Shown here: piece by piece, positions 54,238-63,924 of the stretch
How the letters are laid out: each line of letters begins with the position of its first letter
Position numbering within the stretch: position 1 is the stretch's first letter
Assembly: GCA_019359375.1 (NCBI GenBank)
Contig: JAHHHL010000015.1
Span: 83,779 to 147,778 of the forward strand
Source of the DNA: Lyngbya sp. HA4199-MV5
GTDB taxonomy: Bacteria > Cyanobacteriota > Cyanobacteriia > Leptolyngbyales > Leptolyngbyaceae
Direction of reading: 5' to 3'
DNA length: 64,000 nucleotides
Program-made: the position numbers and the translations under genes
The notes under the pieces: generated by a model
Database searches by the model: none
What the model saw: the letters and a program-made list of their open reading frames with translations, nothing else
What the model was told of the DNA's origin: nothing

Positions 54238-56807
54238 ATGAACCGATCGCACCTTAAAGAATGGATTTTGACGGGCGATAGCTTGGGTATATTGTTCTGC
54301 GCCCAGTCGATCGCGGCTCAGGTGATTCTCGATGCAACGCTGCCTGTGGGAGAGCGATCGCAGGCGACGGGTAATCCCAACGTTCAAATTGATGGTGGAG
54401 CCAGACGAGGTGGCAACCTGTTCCACAGTTTCAGCCAGTTCTCGATTCCCACAGGCGGGTCTGCCTATTTCAACAATGCGGCTGATGTGCGGAATATCTT
54501 CAGCCGCGTTACGGGTGGGTCTATTTCCAACATTAATGGCGTGATTCGAGCCAATGGGACGGCAAATCTGTTTTTGCTCAACCCGAATGGCATTCTGTTT
54601 GGTCCCAATGCGCGACTGAATATGGTGGTTCGTTTGTGGCGACGACTGCCAACAGCATCAACTTTGCCGATACCTTTCAGTACAGCGCCACGAATCCCCA
54701 AACGGCACCACTGTTAACGGTCAGCATTCCCGTTGGCTTGCAGATGGGAGTCAATCCCGGACGCATTACTGTGCAGGGGAATGGGTACAACCTATTGGGA
54801 ACCGTTCCTGTCATCACTGCCCTGGTTCGAGGTACTGCCTCAACGGGTCTGAGTGTCGCCGTCGGACAAACCCTGGCATTGATTGGAGGAGACATCGATA
54901 TCCAGGGTGGGGTGCTGACGGCAGAGCAAGGACGAATTGAGTTAGGCAGTGTGCGGCAGGGGCAGGTGAACCTGGGTGAGGGGTTTGCGTTCAGCTATCC
55001 AGGAAGGCAAACGTTTGGCGATGTTCACCTGTCGCAACAGTCATTGGCAGATACCAGTGGTTCACCGGGCGGCTCGATTCAGGTGCAGGGAAATCGCGTG
55101 ACGCTAACCGATGGCTCACTGCTACTGATTCAAAATCAAGGGGAGCAAGCGGCGGGAAGGTTACAGGTCAATGCTGCGGATGCTTTGGAACTGAGCGGCA
55201 TCAGCGCCAGTGGTCTGTTGAGGGGTGGATTAAATACGGAAACGATCGGCAGTGGACGGGGAGCCGATATTGCCGTGTCAACCCGCCAATTTCTGGTTCG
55301 AGAGGGCGCAGGCATTGTGACTCCCTCCTATGGTGCAGGACGCGCAGGCGATGTTACGGTTGCTGCTGCTGATTCAGCCCAATTGACTGGATACATTGGC
55401 ACTTTGGTCAGCGGTATCTCTGCTTTCGCTTACAGTTCTGGAAATGGTGGAAGTATCACCCTATCGACTCAACGGTTAAGCCTGCTGGATGGAGCAATCA
55501 TCGCAGCCACAACAGATGGCAGTGGCAATGCGGGCGATGTGACGGTCAATGCAATTGAATCGGTAGAACTGATTGGAGTCGGATCATTCACAATTAGTAA
55601 TGTAAGTTCCGCTTCTGAGTTGAGAGGCAATGGAAATGGTGGAAATGTGACGATTAACACGTCCAGGCTGGTGGCACGCGACGGAGCAACTGTCTCTGCT
55701 TTGACCTTCGGGGCGGGGCGAGCGGGGAGTGTCACCCTCAACGCCACTGAATCGGTAGAAATCAGCGGTATCGGACAACTTCCTCTGACCGGTATTCGCT
55801 TTCCCAGCCAGGTGAGTGCGTCTGCTCAAGTTTTTCCGGTAACTGTGTTTCCAGACCGACGTATCCCAAATCAAAACTCTGGAGATGTGACCATCAACAC
55901 CGGGCGCTTAAGCGTGCCCAATGGCGCAAAAGTAGATGTGAGCCATGAAGGCACTGCCAGCGCAGGCACTCTACGCATCAATGCCAACTCCATCCTGCTC
56001 GATCGCAGAGGTACGATTACGGCAGCGACCGCATCTGGGGAAGGGGGCAACCTCAACCTCAACGTGCGAGATTTTATGCTGCTGCGAAACAACAGTCTCA
56101 TTACCACCTCGGCAGGGGGTACGGGTAGTGGCGGCAATATTCGGATTAATGGCGGGTCGATCGTTGCTGTTCCCACTGAAAATAGCGACATCCGCGCTAA
56201 TTCTGTCAACGCTCGTGGTGGTAATGTCACCATTAATGCCTCTGGTATCTTTGGCATCCAGTTTCGCCCGCAAGACACCCCTTTAAGCGACATCACCGCA
56301 ACCGGAGCCAGTTCTGCCCAGAATGGCACCGTCCAACTCAACATCGAACAGCTTGACCCCACCTCTGGTTTAGTCGCCCTGCCCACAACGGTTGTCGATT
56401 CATCCCGCTTGATTGCTCAAGGATGTCCTGCCAACCAGGGAAACTCCTTCGTGATCACGGGGCGTGGAGGGTTGCCGCCTACACCAGAGCAGCAATTAGA
56501 TGATGATGCAAAGTGGAGCGATCGGCGGAGGTTGATTGTGGCTAGAGAAGGCAGAGGGCAGGAGGCAGGGGGCAGAAGGAGCAGTAGAGGAGGACGCGGG
56601 GACACGGAGCCGCGGAGCCGCGGGGCTTCTCAAAATTCAAACCTTCCCGACACCCCACACCCCACACCCCACACCCCAATTCTCGAAGCCACCAGATGGC
56701 AGCTAACTCCCACGGGGGAAGTCTTCCTGGTTGCCCATACCTCTGACTCAGTTGTACAAAATCGGCTGAATCAGTCTGTTGCTTGTCCAGGAGTAGGAAA
56801 GCCGTAA
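54238..56807 (+). pseudogene. haemagglutinin-type exoprotein 3, frameshifted
   Basis: Same layout as exoprotein 2: signal peptide (SIAAQ), [29 protein letters not shown], beta-helix repeats, tail QGCPANQGNSFVITGRGG and an in-frame low-complexity insert before the C-terminus. The first frame ends at 54717 in nonsense ([12 protein letters not shown]). The second frame (from ATG 54636) picks up exactly at [20 protein letters not shown]. Comparison with gene 2 shows one base missing at about 54621-54624 (AATATGG against AACATTGG). It could be a real loss or a sequencing error. Restored, it would encode a protein of about 856 residues. Confidence 0.85.
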
Positions 56808-56870
56808 CCTGCTGTAATTACGTCTTCACCATAGGAGTGACCGACTACTGCAACAGGTCTCTGTCAGGCA

Positions 56871-57434
56871 TCAATCCCCTGCATTGACGATCGCTGCTGT
56901 CAGTTGCTCAAGGTTCCAGCGATCGGTATAACGAACACGATCAATAAACAATGCCGGAGCAGCCGTTACGCCACTCTGGTATGCACTTTCGATATCCCGG
57001 TTGATGCGATCGGTATGGACTCCTCTCGACAAATCCTGCAAAAATTGAGAAATGTTGAGACCTAAATGATTGGCATATTCCACCAAATAACCGTTTCCCA
57101 ACTCTTGTTGATAGAGAAACAACATCTCATGCATTTGCCAGAACTGATCCTGAGCCGCCGCTGCCTCAGCCGCTTCCGCTGCGTGTTGAGCCTGAGCATG
57201 AATCTGACTCTGCGGAAAATGTCGGAAAATGAGGCATAGATGGTTTTCCCGCAAAGCAGCACTAACCTGGCGCTGAATCGCTTTAACCAGCCGATAAGCA
57301 TTTGCGCTTTGAGGACTTTGATAGTCTCCATACATGACCAACATCACGCTGGCATCTAACCTACCCTGGCTGTGATCCTGTAACGAAGGTGGAACAGATA
57401 ATAAACTGCGACTCTGATCCTGACTCACGGTCAC
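56871..57434 (-). CDS. DsbA-like thioredoxin-fold protein without active-site cysteines
   Basis: A 187-residue protein with the DsbA/thioredoxin_4 layout: LVMYGDYQSPQSANAYRLVKAI at the position of the active site, LCLIFRHFPQ in the second strand, the helical insertion (AQHAAEAAEAAAAQDQFWQMHEMLF) and the cis-Pro region SGVTAAPALFIDRVRY near the end. Family members have CPxC where this one reads SPQS, and there is one Cys elsewhere (residue ~66). It therefore cannot do dithiol chemistry. No signal peptide, so it is cytoplasmic. A binding or scaffold role, or a reduction of F420/glutathione-type function, cannot be decided. Confidence 0.8.
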   Translation of the reverse strand: MTVSQDQSRSLLSVPPSLQDHSQGRLDASVMLVMYGDYQSPQSANAYRLVKAIQRQVSAALRENHLCLIFRHFPQSQIHAQAQHAAEAAEAAAAQDQFWQMHEMLFLYQQELGNGYLVEYANHLGLNISQFLQDLSRGVHTDRINRDIESAYQSGVTAAPALFIDRVRYTDRWNLEQLTAAIVNAGD

Positions 57435-57531
57435 CTCTGAGGGGAAGATCGAAATCGCAAGCGGTTACAGATATCCTTCCTTCTGCGCTCCACATCAAGG
57501 AAATCTAAAACGTGCAATTGAATCACGGTCA

Positions 57532-57650
57532 ACGTTTGCATGAATTCACCATAGGGAATCGACTCGCGCTTGTCGTCCACTCAGAGTTGATACTTTTGTG
57601 CGATCGAATGATGGAAGCTTGGCTCAAACTTTAGTTGGAACCGAGAGATG
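57532..57650. promoter_or_regulatory. third, diverged copy of the exoprotein upstream region
   Basis: TTTGCATGA, TGTCGTCCACTCAGAGTTGA and CAAACTTTAGTTGG (57625-57638) align in order with 53951-54076 and 34432-34521. It lies upstream of the DsbA-like gene but in the plus-strand orientation of the exoprotein copies, with no exoprotein gene following. Confidence 0.5.
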
Positions 57651-57654
57651 ATCT

Positions 57655-57848
57655 AAAGGGGGAAAGAGGGAAAGAAGGGGGAAAGGGGAAAGGGCAAAGG
57701 GCAAAGGGGTAATGAGCGAGACGATTTGCCGCGCTAGTTTGAGAGACGTAATATAAAACCCTTTTCCCTTTTCCCCTCTCCTCTTTCTTTTCCCCCTTTC
57801 CCCTTTTCCCCGTTACCCCTTTTCCCTTTCCCTTCTTTCCCTTTTCCC
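57655..57848. repeat. polypurine tract with mirror polypyrimidine tract
   Basis: About 57656-57712 is almost all G/A (GGGGGAAAGAGGGAAAG...), and 57764-57848 is almost all C/T (CCCTTTTCCCTTTTCCCC...). The two arms are largely complementary and separated by ~50 bases. No gene seen. It lies downstream of the response regulator gene. Confidence 0.75.
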
Positions 57849-57852
57849 AAAT

Positions 57853-58479
57853 CTACAAGCTGACAAGCCCACGCTTAACGGCAACAATCACCGCTTGCGT
57901 GCGATCGTTCACACCCAATTTGCTCAAAAGCCGATTTATATGAGATTTGACGGTACTTTCACCAATACTTAAAGCCGTCGCAATGTCTACATTGCTCATT
58001 CCCTGCGCCATCAACTGGAGCACCGCTAGTTCTCGTTCACTCAATTCTGGATTGCTCATGCGCTGCAACAATTTCGCCCCCACGGTCTGCGGCACATACT
58101 TCTGACCGTTATGCACAATCCGAATCGCATTCAGAAGCTCGTCGGCTTTCGAGTCCTTGAGCAGATAGCCTTGAGCACCTGCGTGTAACCCACGATAAAT
58201 ATCCTCATCCCTATCGTAAGTCGTTAGCACGATAATCCGAGCTTGCTTAAATTCAGCACAAATGGCAGCAATGGCTGCTACTCCATCCATCTGTGGCATT
58301 CGCAAATCCATCAGCGTCACATCCGGTTGATAGTCCCGAAAGTGAGCGATCGCCTGTTGTCCGTCTTCTGCCTGAGCAATCACCGTCATTTCCGGATCGC
58401 GATCAATGATGGTCGCCAACCCTCGTCTGACAATGGCATGGTCGTCAACGATCAGAACTTGAATTGTGGTGGCAAGCAT
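57853..58479 (-). CDS. NarL/FixJ-type response regulator
   Basis: A 208-residue two-domain regulator. The receiver (1-120) has the acidic pair in VDDHAI, the phosphorylation Asp in DVTLMDLRMPQMDG, Thr in IIVLTTYDRD and Lys in GYLLKDSK. The C-terminal LuxR HTH reads LSERELAVLQLMAQGMSNVDIA and STVKSHINRLLSKLGVNDRTQA. It is encoded just after the large hybrid kinase (with a small four-helix protein gene between), so these are probably a two-component pair. Target promoters are unknown. Confidence 0.92.
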   Translation of the reverse strand: MLATTIQVLIVDDHAIVRRGLATIIDRDPEMTVIAQAEDGQQAIAHFRDYQPDVTLMDLRMPQMDGVAAIAAICAEFKQARIIVLTTYDRDEDIYRGLHAGAQGYLLKDSKADELLNAIRIVHNGQKYVPQTVGAKLLQRMSNPELSERELAVLQLMAQGMSNVDIATALSIGESTVKSHINRLLSKLGVNDRTQAVIVAVKRGLVSL

Positions 58480-58594
58480 GGGGGGTGGGGTGTAGGGTGT
58501 AGGGGGTGGGGTGTAGGGGGTGGGGTGTAGATTTAGGAAATAAATTTACTCTTACACTTCATTTCCACATCCAACTCTGCCCACACCCCACACC
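58480..58594. repeat. (GGGGTGT)n tracts on both sides of a short AT-rich spacer
   Basis: Six or more GGGTGTAGG/GGGGTGTAG units at 58483-58530 and the reverse (CACCCCA) units at about 58572-58601. The start codon of the response regulator borders the first tract. Confidence 0.7.
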
Positions 58595-58954
58595 CTACAC
58601 CCCTTGAAGACTTTGGCGAAAGCGATTGAGTAAGCGTCCTGTACTTTCACACAAACTCATCAGTTTGGTAATGTCGTCAATGTAATTCAAATTATGAGCA
58701 AGAAGAAGCAAGGTTTCCAGTTCTTTGAGACTTCCATTGGCAACACCGAGGAACTGAAGATATTCCTTACGATGATTCCGTCCATAGCCCTCAGCAATAC
58801 TGGCAGGCACAGAAACACTGGCTCTACGAACCTGAGACGTTAATCCATAGATTTCATGCTTCGGCATACTTTCTGTTGCTTGATACACCTCCCGTGCTAA
58901 TTGCATCGATACTTTCCAAACCTCCAAATCACGATAACTTTCCAGCTTACTCAT
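58595..58954 (-). CDS. four helix bundle protein (S23 / bvIVP type)
   Basis: A 119-residue helical protein starting MSKLESYRDLEVWKVSM. The family signature is clear: YRDLEVWKVSMQLAREVY, MPKHEIYGLTSQVRRASVSV, PASIAEGYGRNHRKEYLQFL and SLKELETLL. In other bacteria such proteins are encoded in rRNA intervening sequences or standalone beside diversity-generating elements. No rRNA is present here. ATG 58954 is preferred, since upstream codons come from the heptamer tract. Its start lies 24 bases from the kinase stop, so it may be co-expressed with the two-component genes. Confidence 0.9.
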   Translation of the reverse strand: MSKLESYRDLEVWKVSMQLAREVYQATESMPKHEIYGLTSQVRRASVSVPASIAEGYGRNHRKEYLQFLGVANGSLKELETLLLLAHNLNYIDDITKLMSLCESTGRLLNRFRQSLQGV

Positions 58955-58978
58955 ACCCCACACCCCACACCCCACACC

Positions 58979-61900
58979 CTACACCCCAACCACCACCAAA
59001 ATCTCCGTCCCCTGCCCAGGCTGGCTTTGAATCGCTAGCTGTGCTCCAATGTTCGCTGCCCGTTCGCTCATTCCTAATAAGCCAAACCCACCGTTTAACG
59101 GAGCGTCATTCATGCCAAAACCGCACCCATCGTCTTTAACCTGCAAGACGCAGCGTGTCTTTTCATACGTCAATTCAACTCGAATCTCACTAGCCTGAGC
59201 ATACTTATTCGCATTCGTTAATGCTTCCTGCCCAATGCGGAGTAAGTTGTTCTCCACTTCGGCTGGTAGGGAGTAGGCTGTCCCTTTAATTTCATAAACC
59301 AAAGCCGTGTTGGTCGTCGATCGCATTTGAGTCACCAGGCGATTGAGGGCACTCGATAGATCGCCTTCCTCTAGTAACTGGGGACGCAGTGCTGTCACGG
59401 ATCGACGCGCCTCGGTCAGACCGATACGTGCTAATTCATCAATCATTTCCAAATGTGCCTGGGTTGCTTCTAAATCATCCAACACCTGGTTTGCACCCGT
59501 GGCTTGCAACAAAATACCGGTAAAGGCTTGCGCTAACGTATCGTGAATTTCGCGTGCCATGCGGTTGCGTTCTTCCAGGATTGAGGTTGCTTCGGCACGT
59601 TTGCGATCGCTAATATCACGAACCATTACCAGCACCTCACCCTCTCCACTGGGAACAATCCGAACTTCCTGGTCATAAACGCGATCGTCATCCACAAAAT
59701 TCTGTTCATAAACCTGTAGCTCACCTGTCTGGAGCGCCCGTTGCGTATATTCCATTCGTATTTGAGCCGTTTCTGGCGGCAGAACGTCATGAACATTGGC
59801 ACCCGCTTTCAACTGCTGAGAATTGACCGACTGAAAATTGCTGCTTCTCACCACTTTCAAATAGGTGCCATCTTGGCTCATTTGAATCAGCAGATCGGGA
59901 ACAGCACTGATCATGGCGCGATTTGTCGCTTCGCTTTGTCTCAGGGCGGCTTGTTCCTGTTCTAGTGCCAATGTGCGTTCAGCGACTTGCCGTTCTAAGG
60001 TTTGACTATATGCTGCTAAAAGCTTCTCTGCTTGTTTGCGTTCGGTAATGTCTCGAAAGGCGACGATCGCGTAAGCCACATTGCCCTGTTCATCAAAAAC
60101 AGGAGTGCCCCATGCCTCCACTGGAATAATTGCGTTGTTTTGGTGAATATCGATATCGTCAATTGTGGTACGTTCACCGCTCAACGCCCGAATAATTGGC
60201 AGTCTCTCTGTTGGGTAAATTTGGTCGGTTCCCGTTACATAAAACTGATAAGCCCCTGAGAGTTGATCCGGCGATACAGATGGATCAACCCCCTTGCCTA
60301 GGAGTTGAATGCCCTGTTGATTCGCATAGTGAGGACGACCTATCGCATCAATGATGCCAATCCCTACAGGAATTGCTTCCAGGAATTGAGCCATCTGACT
60401 TTCGCTAGCACGGAGTTTAGAGTAGAGTTTGGCATTTTCAATCGCGATCGCCGCCTGAGTGGAGAGTAGATTCAGAACTTGCGATCGCTCTGGTGTAAAC
60501 GCTCCAGCCACCAATTGATTCTCCAGATACAACACGCCAACGAGCTTACTTTGATTCAACAACGGCAAACAGAGCAATGATAGAGTTTGGTTTCGTTGAA
60601 TATAGGGATCATTAACAAAATTACCTTCACGAGTGGCATTATTCAGAATCATCGATTCATTCGTTCGGATCACATATTGAATAATGGATTCAGGTAAATA
60701 ATTTGCAATTGGAGTCGATTGCAGCACCTGAGTTGCACAGGCACTCTCGCCATCATGGAGTTCACAAGCCGCTTCAATAAACCATTCGCCTGCATTTTCT
60801 AAAAGCAGACATCCGGATTGTGCCCCCGCGTTCTCGATTAAAGTCTGCATTAAAGAACGAAGCAACTGCTCCAGTTCAATCTCACTCGAAATTGCTTGAG
60901 CGGCTTTCATCACCGTCGCTAAATCGAGCGCAGTGTGTGAGGTATTTGAGCTGGTTCCAGTCGTCGTGCGACCGGGTATAGAAACTGCGTTAGACGATTG
61001 AGGCAATAGTTGAGGATAGCGAGCTTCTAAATCTTTAACCTTTGCCATTGCGCCCCACCGTTCATAGCAGTAGTGGGCTTCTTTCAGATAGGTCTGGGCA
61101 AACTTTTCTCTACCACGAGCTAAGTAATGTTTGGCGGCTAACTCATAGGCTAATGCTTCTTCTTGAAGATACTCGTTGTCCTTAGCGCCTTGAACCGCTT
61201 GTTCATAGAAGTCTTCTGCCTCCAAAAATTGACCCAAGATTCGCGCTTTCTCGGCTTCAACCAAAGCATACTTGTGTTGAAAATTAGTTGGAGCGGAACG
61301 CGCCCATCCCTGCATCTTCTCCTGATTGCTCATTATTTTGAGCAGCAGATGGTTTCGTTCCGAGGAAGGAGTAGACTGGTACAACTGGATTTGTACTAGA
61401 GAGCTGTAGAAGCAAAATAACGGTGGTAAAAAAGTCCCTACTACTCCATTCAAATAACGTTCGGTTTGAACAGCATACTCTAAAGCCTGCGAGTTTTTTT
61501 CAAATAAATAGCTGAGTATAAGTTTGTCTAAATATAAATAGCAGAGATTACAAATATCGTTGACTTCAAAATAGCTTGGTAGGATTTGTTCTTCGTTGTA
61601 ACTATCGCCAGACAGACAGCCTGGATTTTCCATCGGCTCTGTCAAGTTGTAGATCACCTGCTGCAATCGGCAAAGATAATTCAAAACATTTGTCTGCTTA
61701 AGTGATCTCAAAACATCACTATAAACTTTAAGCTTCAATTCAACTGTGTTTAGCTCTGACCCAGCGAAATATAAATGAAAACAATCAAACAAAGCACAGT
61801 ATGCACCGAATTCTAAATCTCCAGTTTCTAGCCCAATACGGTAGCCTTCCTGACCTAAAGGCAACGTTTGCCTGATGTGATCTTTGCAATGCATGAGATG

Positions 61901-63916
61901 CCCTGTAACCATCTCGATAACCTTAGACTTAAGTTCTTTACTATCTAATCGCTCAACTAGATTCAGCGCTAATTTACCAAATCGATAAGCTCCTTCAAAA
62001 TCTCGCGTTATGCCATTGAGAATGATCCCGCCATAGGCAGCATAGGCAAAGGATGAGAAGGAGGTATTTCCGTATAGAACAGATAAATTTATTTGCTCTA
62101 TGACAATCAGTGGTAATAGTGAAGGGGCAGCTTGAAAGGTAACTCCAATCAGATTTGACAAGATTTGCATGGCAGCCAGTTTGTCTGGCTCTCTCATTAA
62201 GGGTAGCTCCAGTAAATCGTCTACGTTTATGGTATTGAAGTATGCTGCTGTTTCCTGTAATTGCCGTTGAACATTAACGTCTGTTGGCGTTTCTGGCAGA
62301 GCTACATCCAGTAACTTTAAAGTATCTAAGCCAACCTTAATTGCCGTGGTGTGTTTACCCTGTGCTGCGTAAGCCTGAATTTGAGTTTCATACACCTTGA
62401 TTTGATCTAAAACAGTATTTGCGTGATTGAGAACCACGATCGCTCGTTGCTCCATTTGTTGAATGTTGCCACACAGGTATGCGGCTTCTGTCGCTTCTTC
62501 ATGCAATGCCAACGTCAGAGAATATTGGCACTGCCAGCTATCAGCAGCGAGTAATTCTATGCCTGTCGTTAAGTATTGCAATGCAGCACTATGAGCGGAT
62601 GATTTTTTAGCTTTCTGTCCTGCCAATAGATTCAATTTAGCAATTTTATCTCGTTCGGCTTGATCCGAAACTAACTCAATCCCGTAATTGAGATGATCCA
62701 CTAGCTCAAACAACCGATCGGTGAGTTGCTCTGATGAGATCTTTTCGAGTAAATTGCGACCAATTTGGAGATGAATCACTTGCTTCTGCGACGGCTCAAT
62801 TAAGGCGTATGCAGCCTGCTGAACCCGATCGTGCAAAAACTTATAGTCTTGCACTAACAAGTCTTCGTCCAGCTCAGACAGCGGTTGAATCAGTCCAGCT
62901 TGGATGGCAGCTAACAAATGCCGAAAAACTGTTTGAGGCGATTGCTCCTCTATGGTTCCTTCGGAGTTGCGTTCTGCGCTAAGCGTCAACGTTTCCAAAT
63001 CAAATTCCGCCCCGATGCAAGCGGCTAATTGGAGCAACTGCCGTGACACGTCTGGTAACTTCTTCAACTTGTTCAGCAGCAACTCCACCACATTATCAGT
63101 AATATTCGCAGCTCGAATCTGATCAAGGTTCCACCGCCAGCGTAAGTGATCAGCATCAAAGCGCAACAGATCTTCGCTGTATAGCGATCGCAAAAACTCA
63201 CCCACAAGGAAGGGGTTACCCCCAGTTTTACGCAGCACTAATTCAGCTAAGGGAAGAACCGGACGCATCTCTTGATGGAGTGCTTCGGCAATCAGCTTGC
63301 TCAACGGCTCCAGGGTGAGAGGCGATAGCACAATCTGATGCAGCACTGCCCCTTGCTTTCGCAACCCGTCCAGCGTGAGTACCAGTGGATGGGTTGGACT
63401 CACCTCATTGTCTCGGTAGGCTCCAATCAAAAACAGAAATTGTGTTTGTCCGTCCAGCAGCATCAGTTCGATTAACTTCAGTGTGGCGGAGTCAATCCAC
63501 TGCAAATCATCTAAGAAAATGACAAGGGGATGTTCCGTTGAAGGAAACACCCGAATGAACTGCTGAAACACTCGATTGAAGCGATTCTGAGCTTCGGTTG
63601 CCCCAACCTCTGGTACGGATGGCTGCTTGCCAATCAGCAACTCTACTTCAGGAATCACATCAACGATGATTTGCCCATTACGTCCCAAGGCTGTCAACAA
63701 CTTTAAGCGCCACTGTTCCACTCGATCGTCCGGTTCACCCAGTAATTGCTGTATCAATTTTCGGAGAGCATCCACGATCGCGCTGTAGGGAATATTGCGC
63801 TGAAACTGGTCAAACTTTCCTGAGATGAAATAACCCCGCTTTGCCGTAATCGGTTTGTAGAGTTCCTGGACTAACGCCGATTTACCCACTCCAGAATAGC
63901 CAGAGACAAGCATCAT
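58979..63916 (-). CDS. large AAA/GAF/PAS sensor histidine kinase (5'-truncated at window edge)
   Basis: The readable 1645 residues contain, in order: an AAA-type ATPase (LVSGYSGVGKSALVQELY, residues 3-20; LVIFLDDLQWID near 130), a long helical TPR-like region (~270-1000), a GAF domain (~1060-1195, ending ANLLSTQAAIAIENAKLYSK-type helix), two PAS domains (~1205-1310 and ~1345-1440), and a HisKA_3/HATPase unit (EERNRMAREIHDTLAQ with the phospho-His, NLLRIGQEALTNANKYAQ, GFGLLGMSERA). Relatives usually start with a Ser/Thr kinase domain; here the frame before the ATG enters a heptamer repeat at the contig end, so the N-terminus is missing. Likely phosphorylates the regulator at 57853. Confidence 0.85.
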   Translation of the reverse strand: MMLVSGYSGVGKSALVQELYKPITAKRGYFISGKFDQFQRNIPYSAIVDALRKLIQQLLGEPDDRVEQWRLKLLTALGRNGQIIVDVIPEVELLIGKQPSVPEVGATEAQNRFNRVFQQFIRVFPSTEHPLVIFLDDLQWIDSATLKLIELMLLDGQTQFLFLIGAYRDNEVSPTHPLVLTLDGLRKQGAVLHQIVLSPLTLEPLSKLIAEALHQEMRPVLPLAELVLRKTGGNPFLVGEFLRSLYSEDLLRFDADHLRWRWNLDQIRAANITDNVVELLLNKLKKLPDVSRQLLQLAACIGAEFDLETLTLSAERNSEGTIEEQSPQTVFRHLLAAIQAGLIQPLSELDEDLLVQDYKFLHDRVQQAAYALIEPSQKQVIHLQIGRNLLEKISSEQLTDRLFELVDHLNYGIELVSDQAERDKIAKLNLLAGQKAKKSSAHSAALQYLTTGIELLAADSWQCQYSLTLALHEEATEAAYLCGNIQQMEQRAIVVLNHANTVLDQIKVYETQIQAYAAQGKHTTAIKVGLDTLKLLDVALPETPTDVNVQRQLQETAAYFNTINVDDLLELPLMREPDKLAAMQILSNLIGVTFQAAPSLLPLIVIEQINLSVLYGNTSFSSFAYAAYGGIILNGITRDFEGAYRFGKLALNLVERLDSKELKSKVIEMVTGHLMHCKDHIRQTLPLGQEGYRIGLETGDLEFGAYCALFDCFHLYFAGSELNTVELKLKVYSDVLRSLKQTNVLNYLCRLQQVIYNLTEPMENPGCLSGDSYNEEQILPSYFEVNDICNLCYLYLDKLILSYLFEKNSQALEYAVQTERYLNGVVGTFLPPLFCFYSSLVQIQLYQSTPSSERNHLLLKIMSNQEKMQGWARSAPTNFQHKYALVEAEKARILGQFLEAEDFYEQAVQGAKDNEYLQEEALAYELAAKHYLARGREKFAQTYLKEAHYCYERWGAMAKVKDLEARYPQLLPQSSNAVSIPGRTTTGTSSNTSHTALDLATVMKAAQAISSEIELEQLLRSLMQTLIENAGAQSGCLLLENAGEWFIEAACELHDGESACATQVLQSTPIANYLPESIIQYVIRTNESMILNNATREGNFVNDPYIQRNQTLSLLCLPLLNQSKLVGVLYLENQLVAGAFTPERSQVLNLLSTQAAIAIENAKLYSKLRASESQMAQFLEAIPVGIGIIDAIGRPHYANQQGIQLLGKGVDPSVSPDQLSGAYQFYVTGTDQIYPTERLPIIRALSGERTTIDDIDIHQNNAIIPVEAWGTPVFDEQGNVAYAIVAFRDITERKQAEKLLAAYSQTLERQVAERTLALEQEQAALRQSEATNRAMISAVPDLLIQMSQDGTYLKVVRSSNFQSVNSQQLKAGANVHDVLPPETAQIRMEYTQRALQTGELQVYEQNFVDDDRVYDQEVRIVPSGEGEVLVMVRDISDRKRAEATSILEERNRMAREIHDTLAQAFTGILLQATGANQVLDDLEATQAHLEMIDELARIGLTEARRSVTALRPQLLEEGDLSSALNRLVTQMRSTTNTALVYEIKGTAYSLPAEVENNLLRIGQEALTNANKYAQASEIRVELTYEKTRCVLQVKDDGCGFGMNDAPLNGGFGLLGMSERAANIGAQLAIQSQPGQGTEILVVVGV

Positions 63917-63924
63917 TTCGCTAC

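Noticed and set aside
30187..56807. A complete two-partner or type-1 secretion locus
   Set aside because: There is an HlyD-type adaptor and TPS-type exoproteins, but no TpsB porin, ABC exporter or TolC-like gene in the window, so no full system can be claimed.
58595..58954. rRNA intervening sequence because of the S23-type protein
   Set aside because: No rRNA sequence flanks the gene; standalone four-helix-bundle genes are common.
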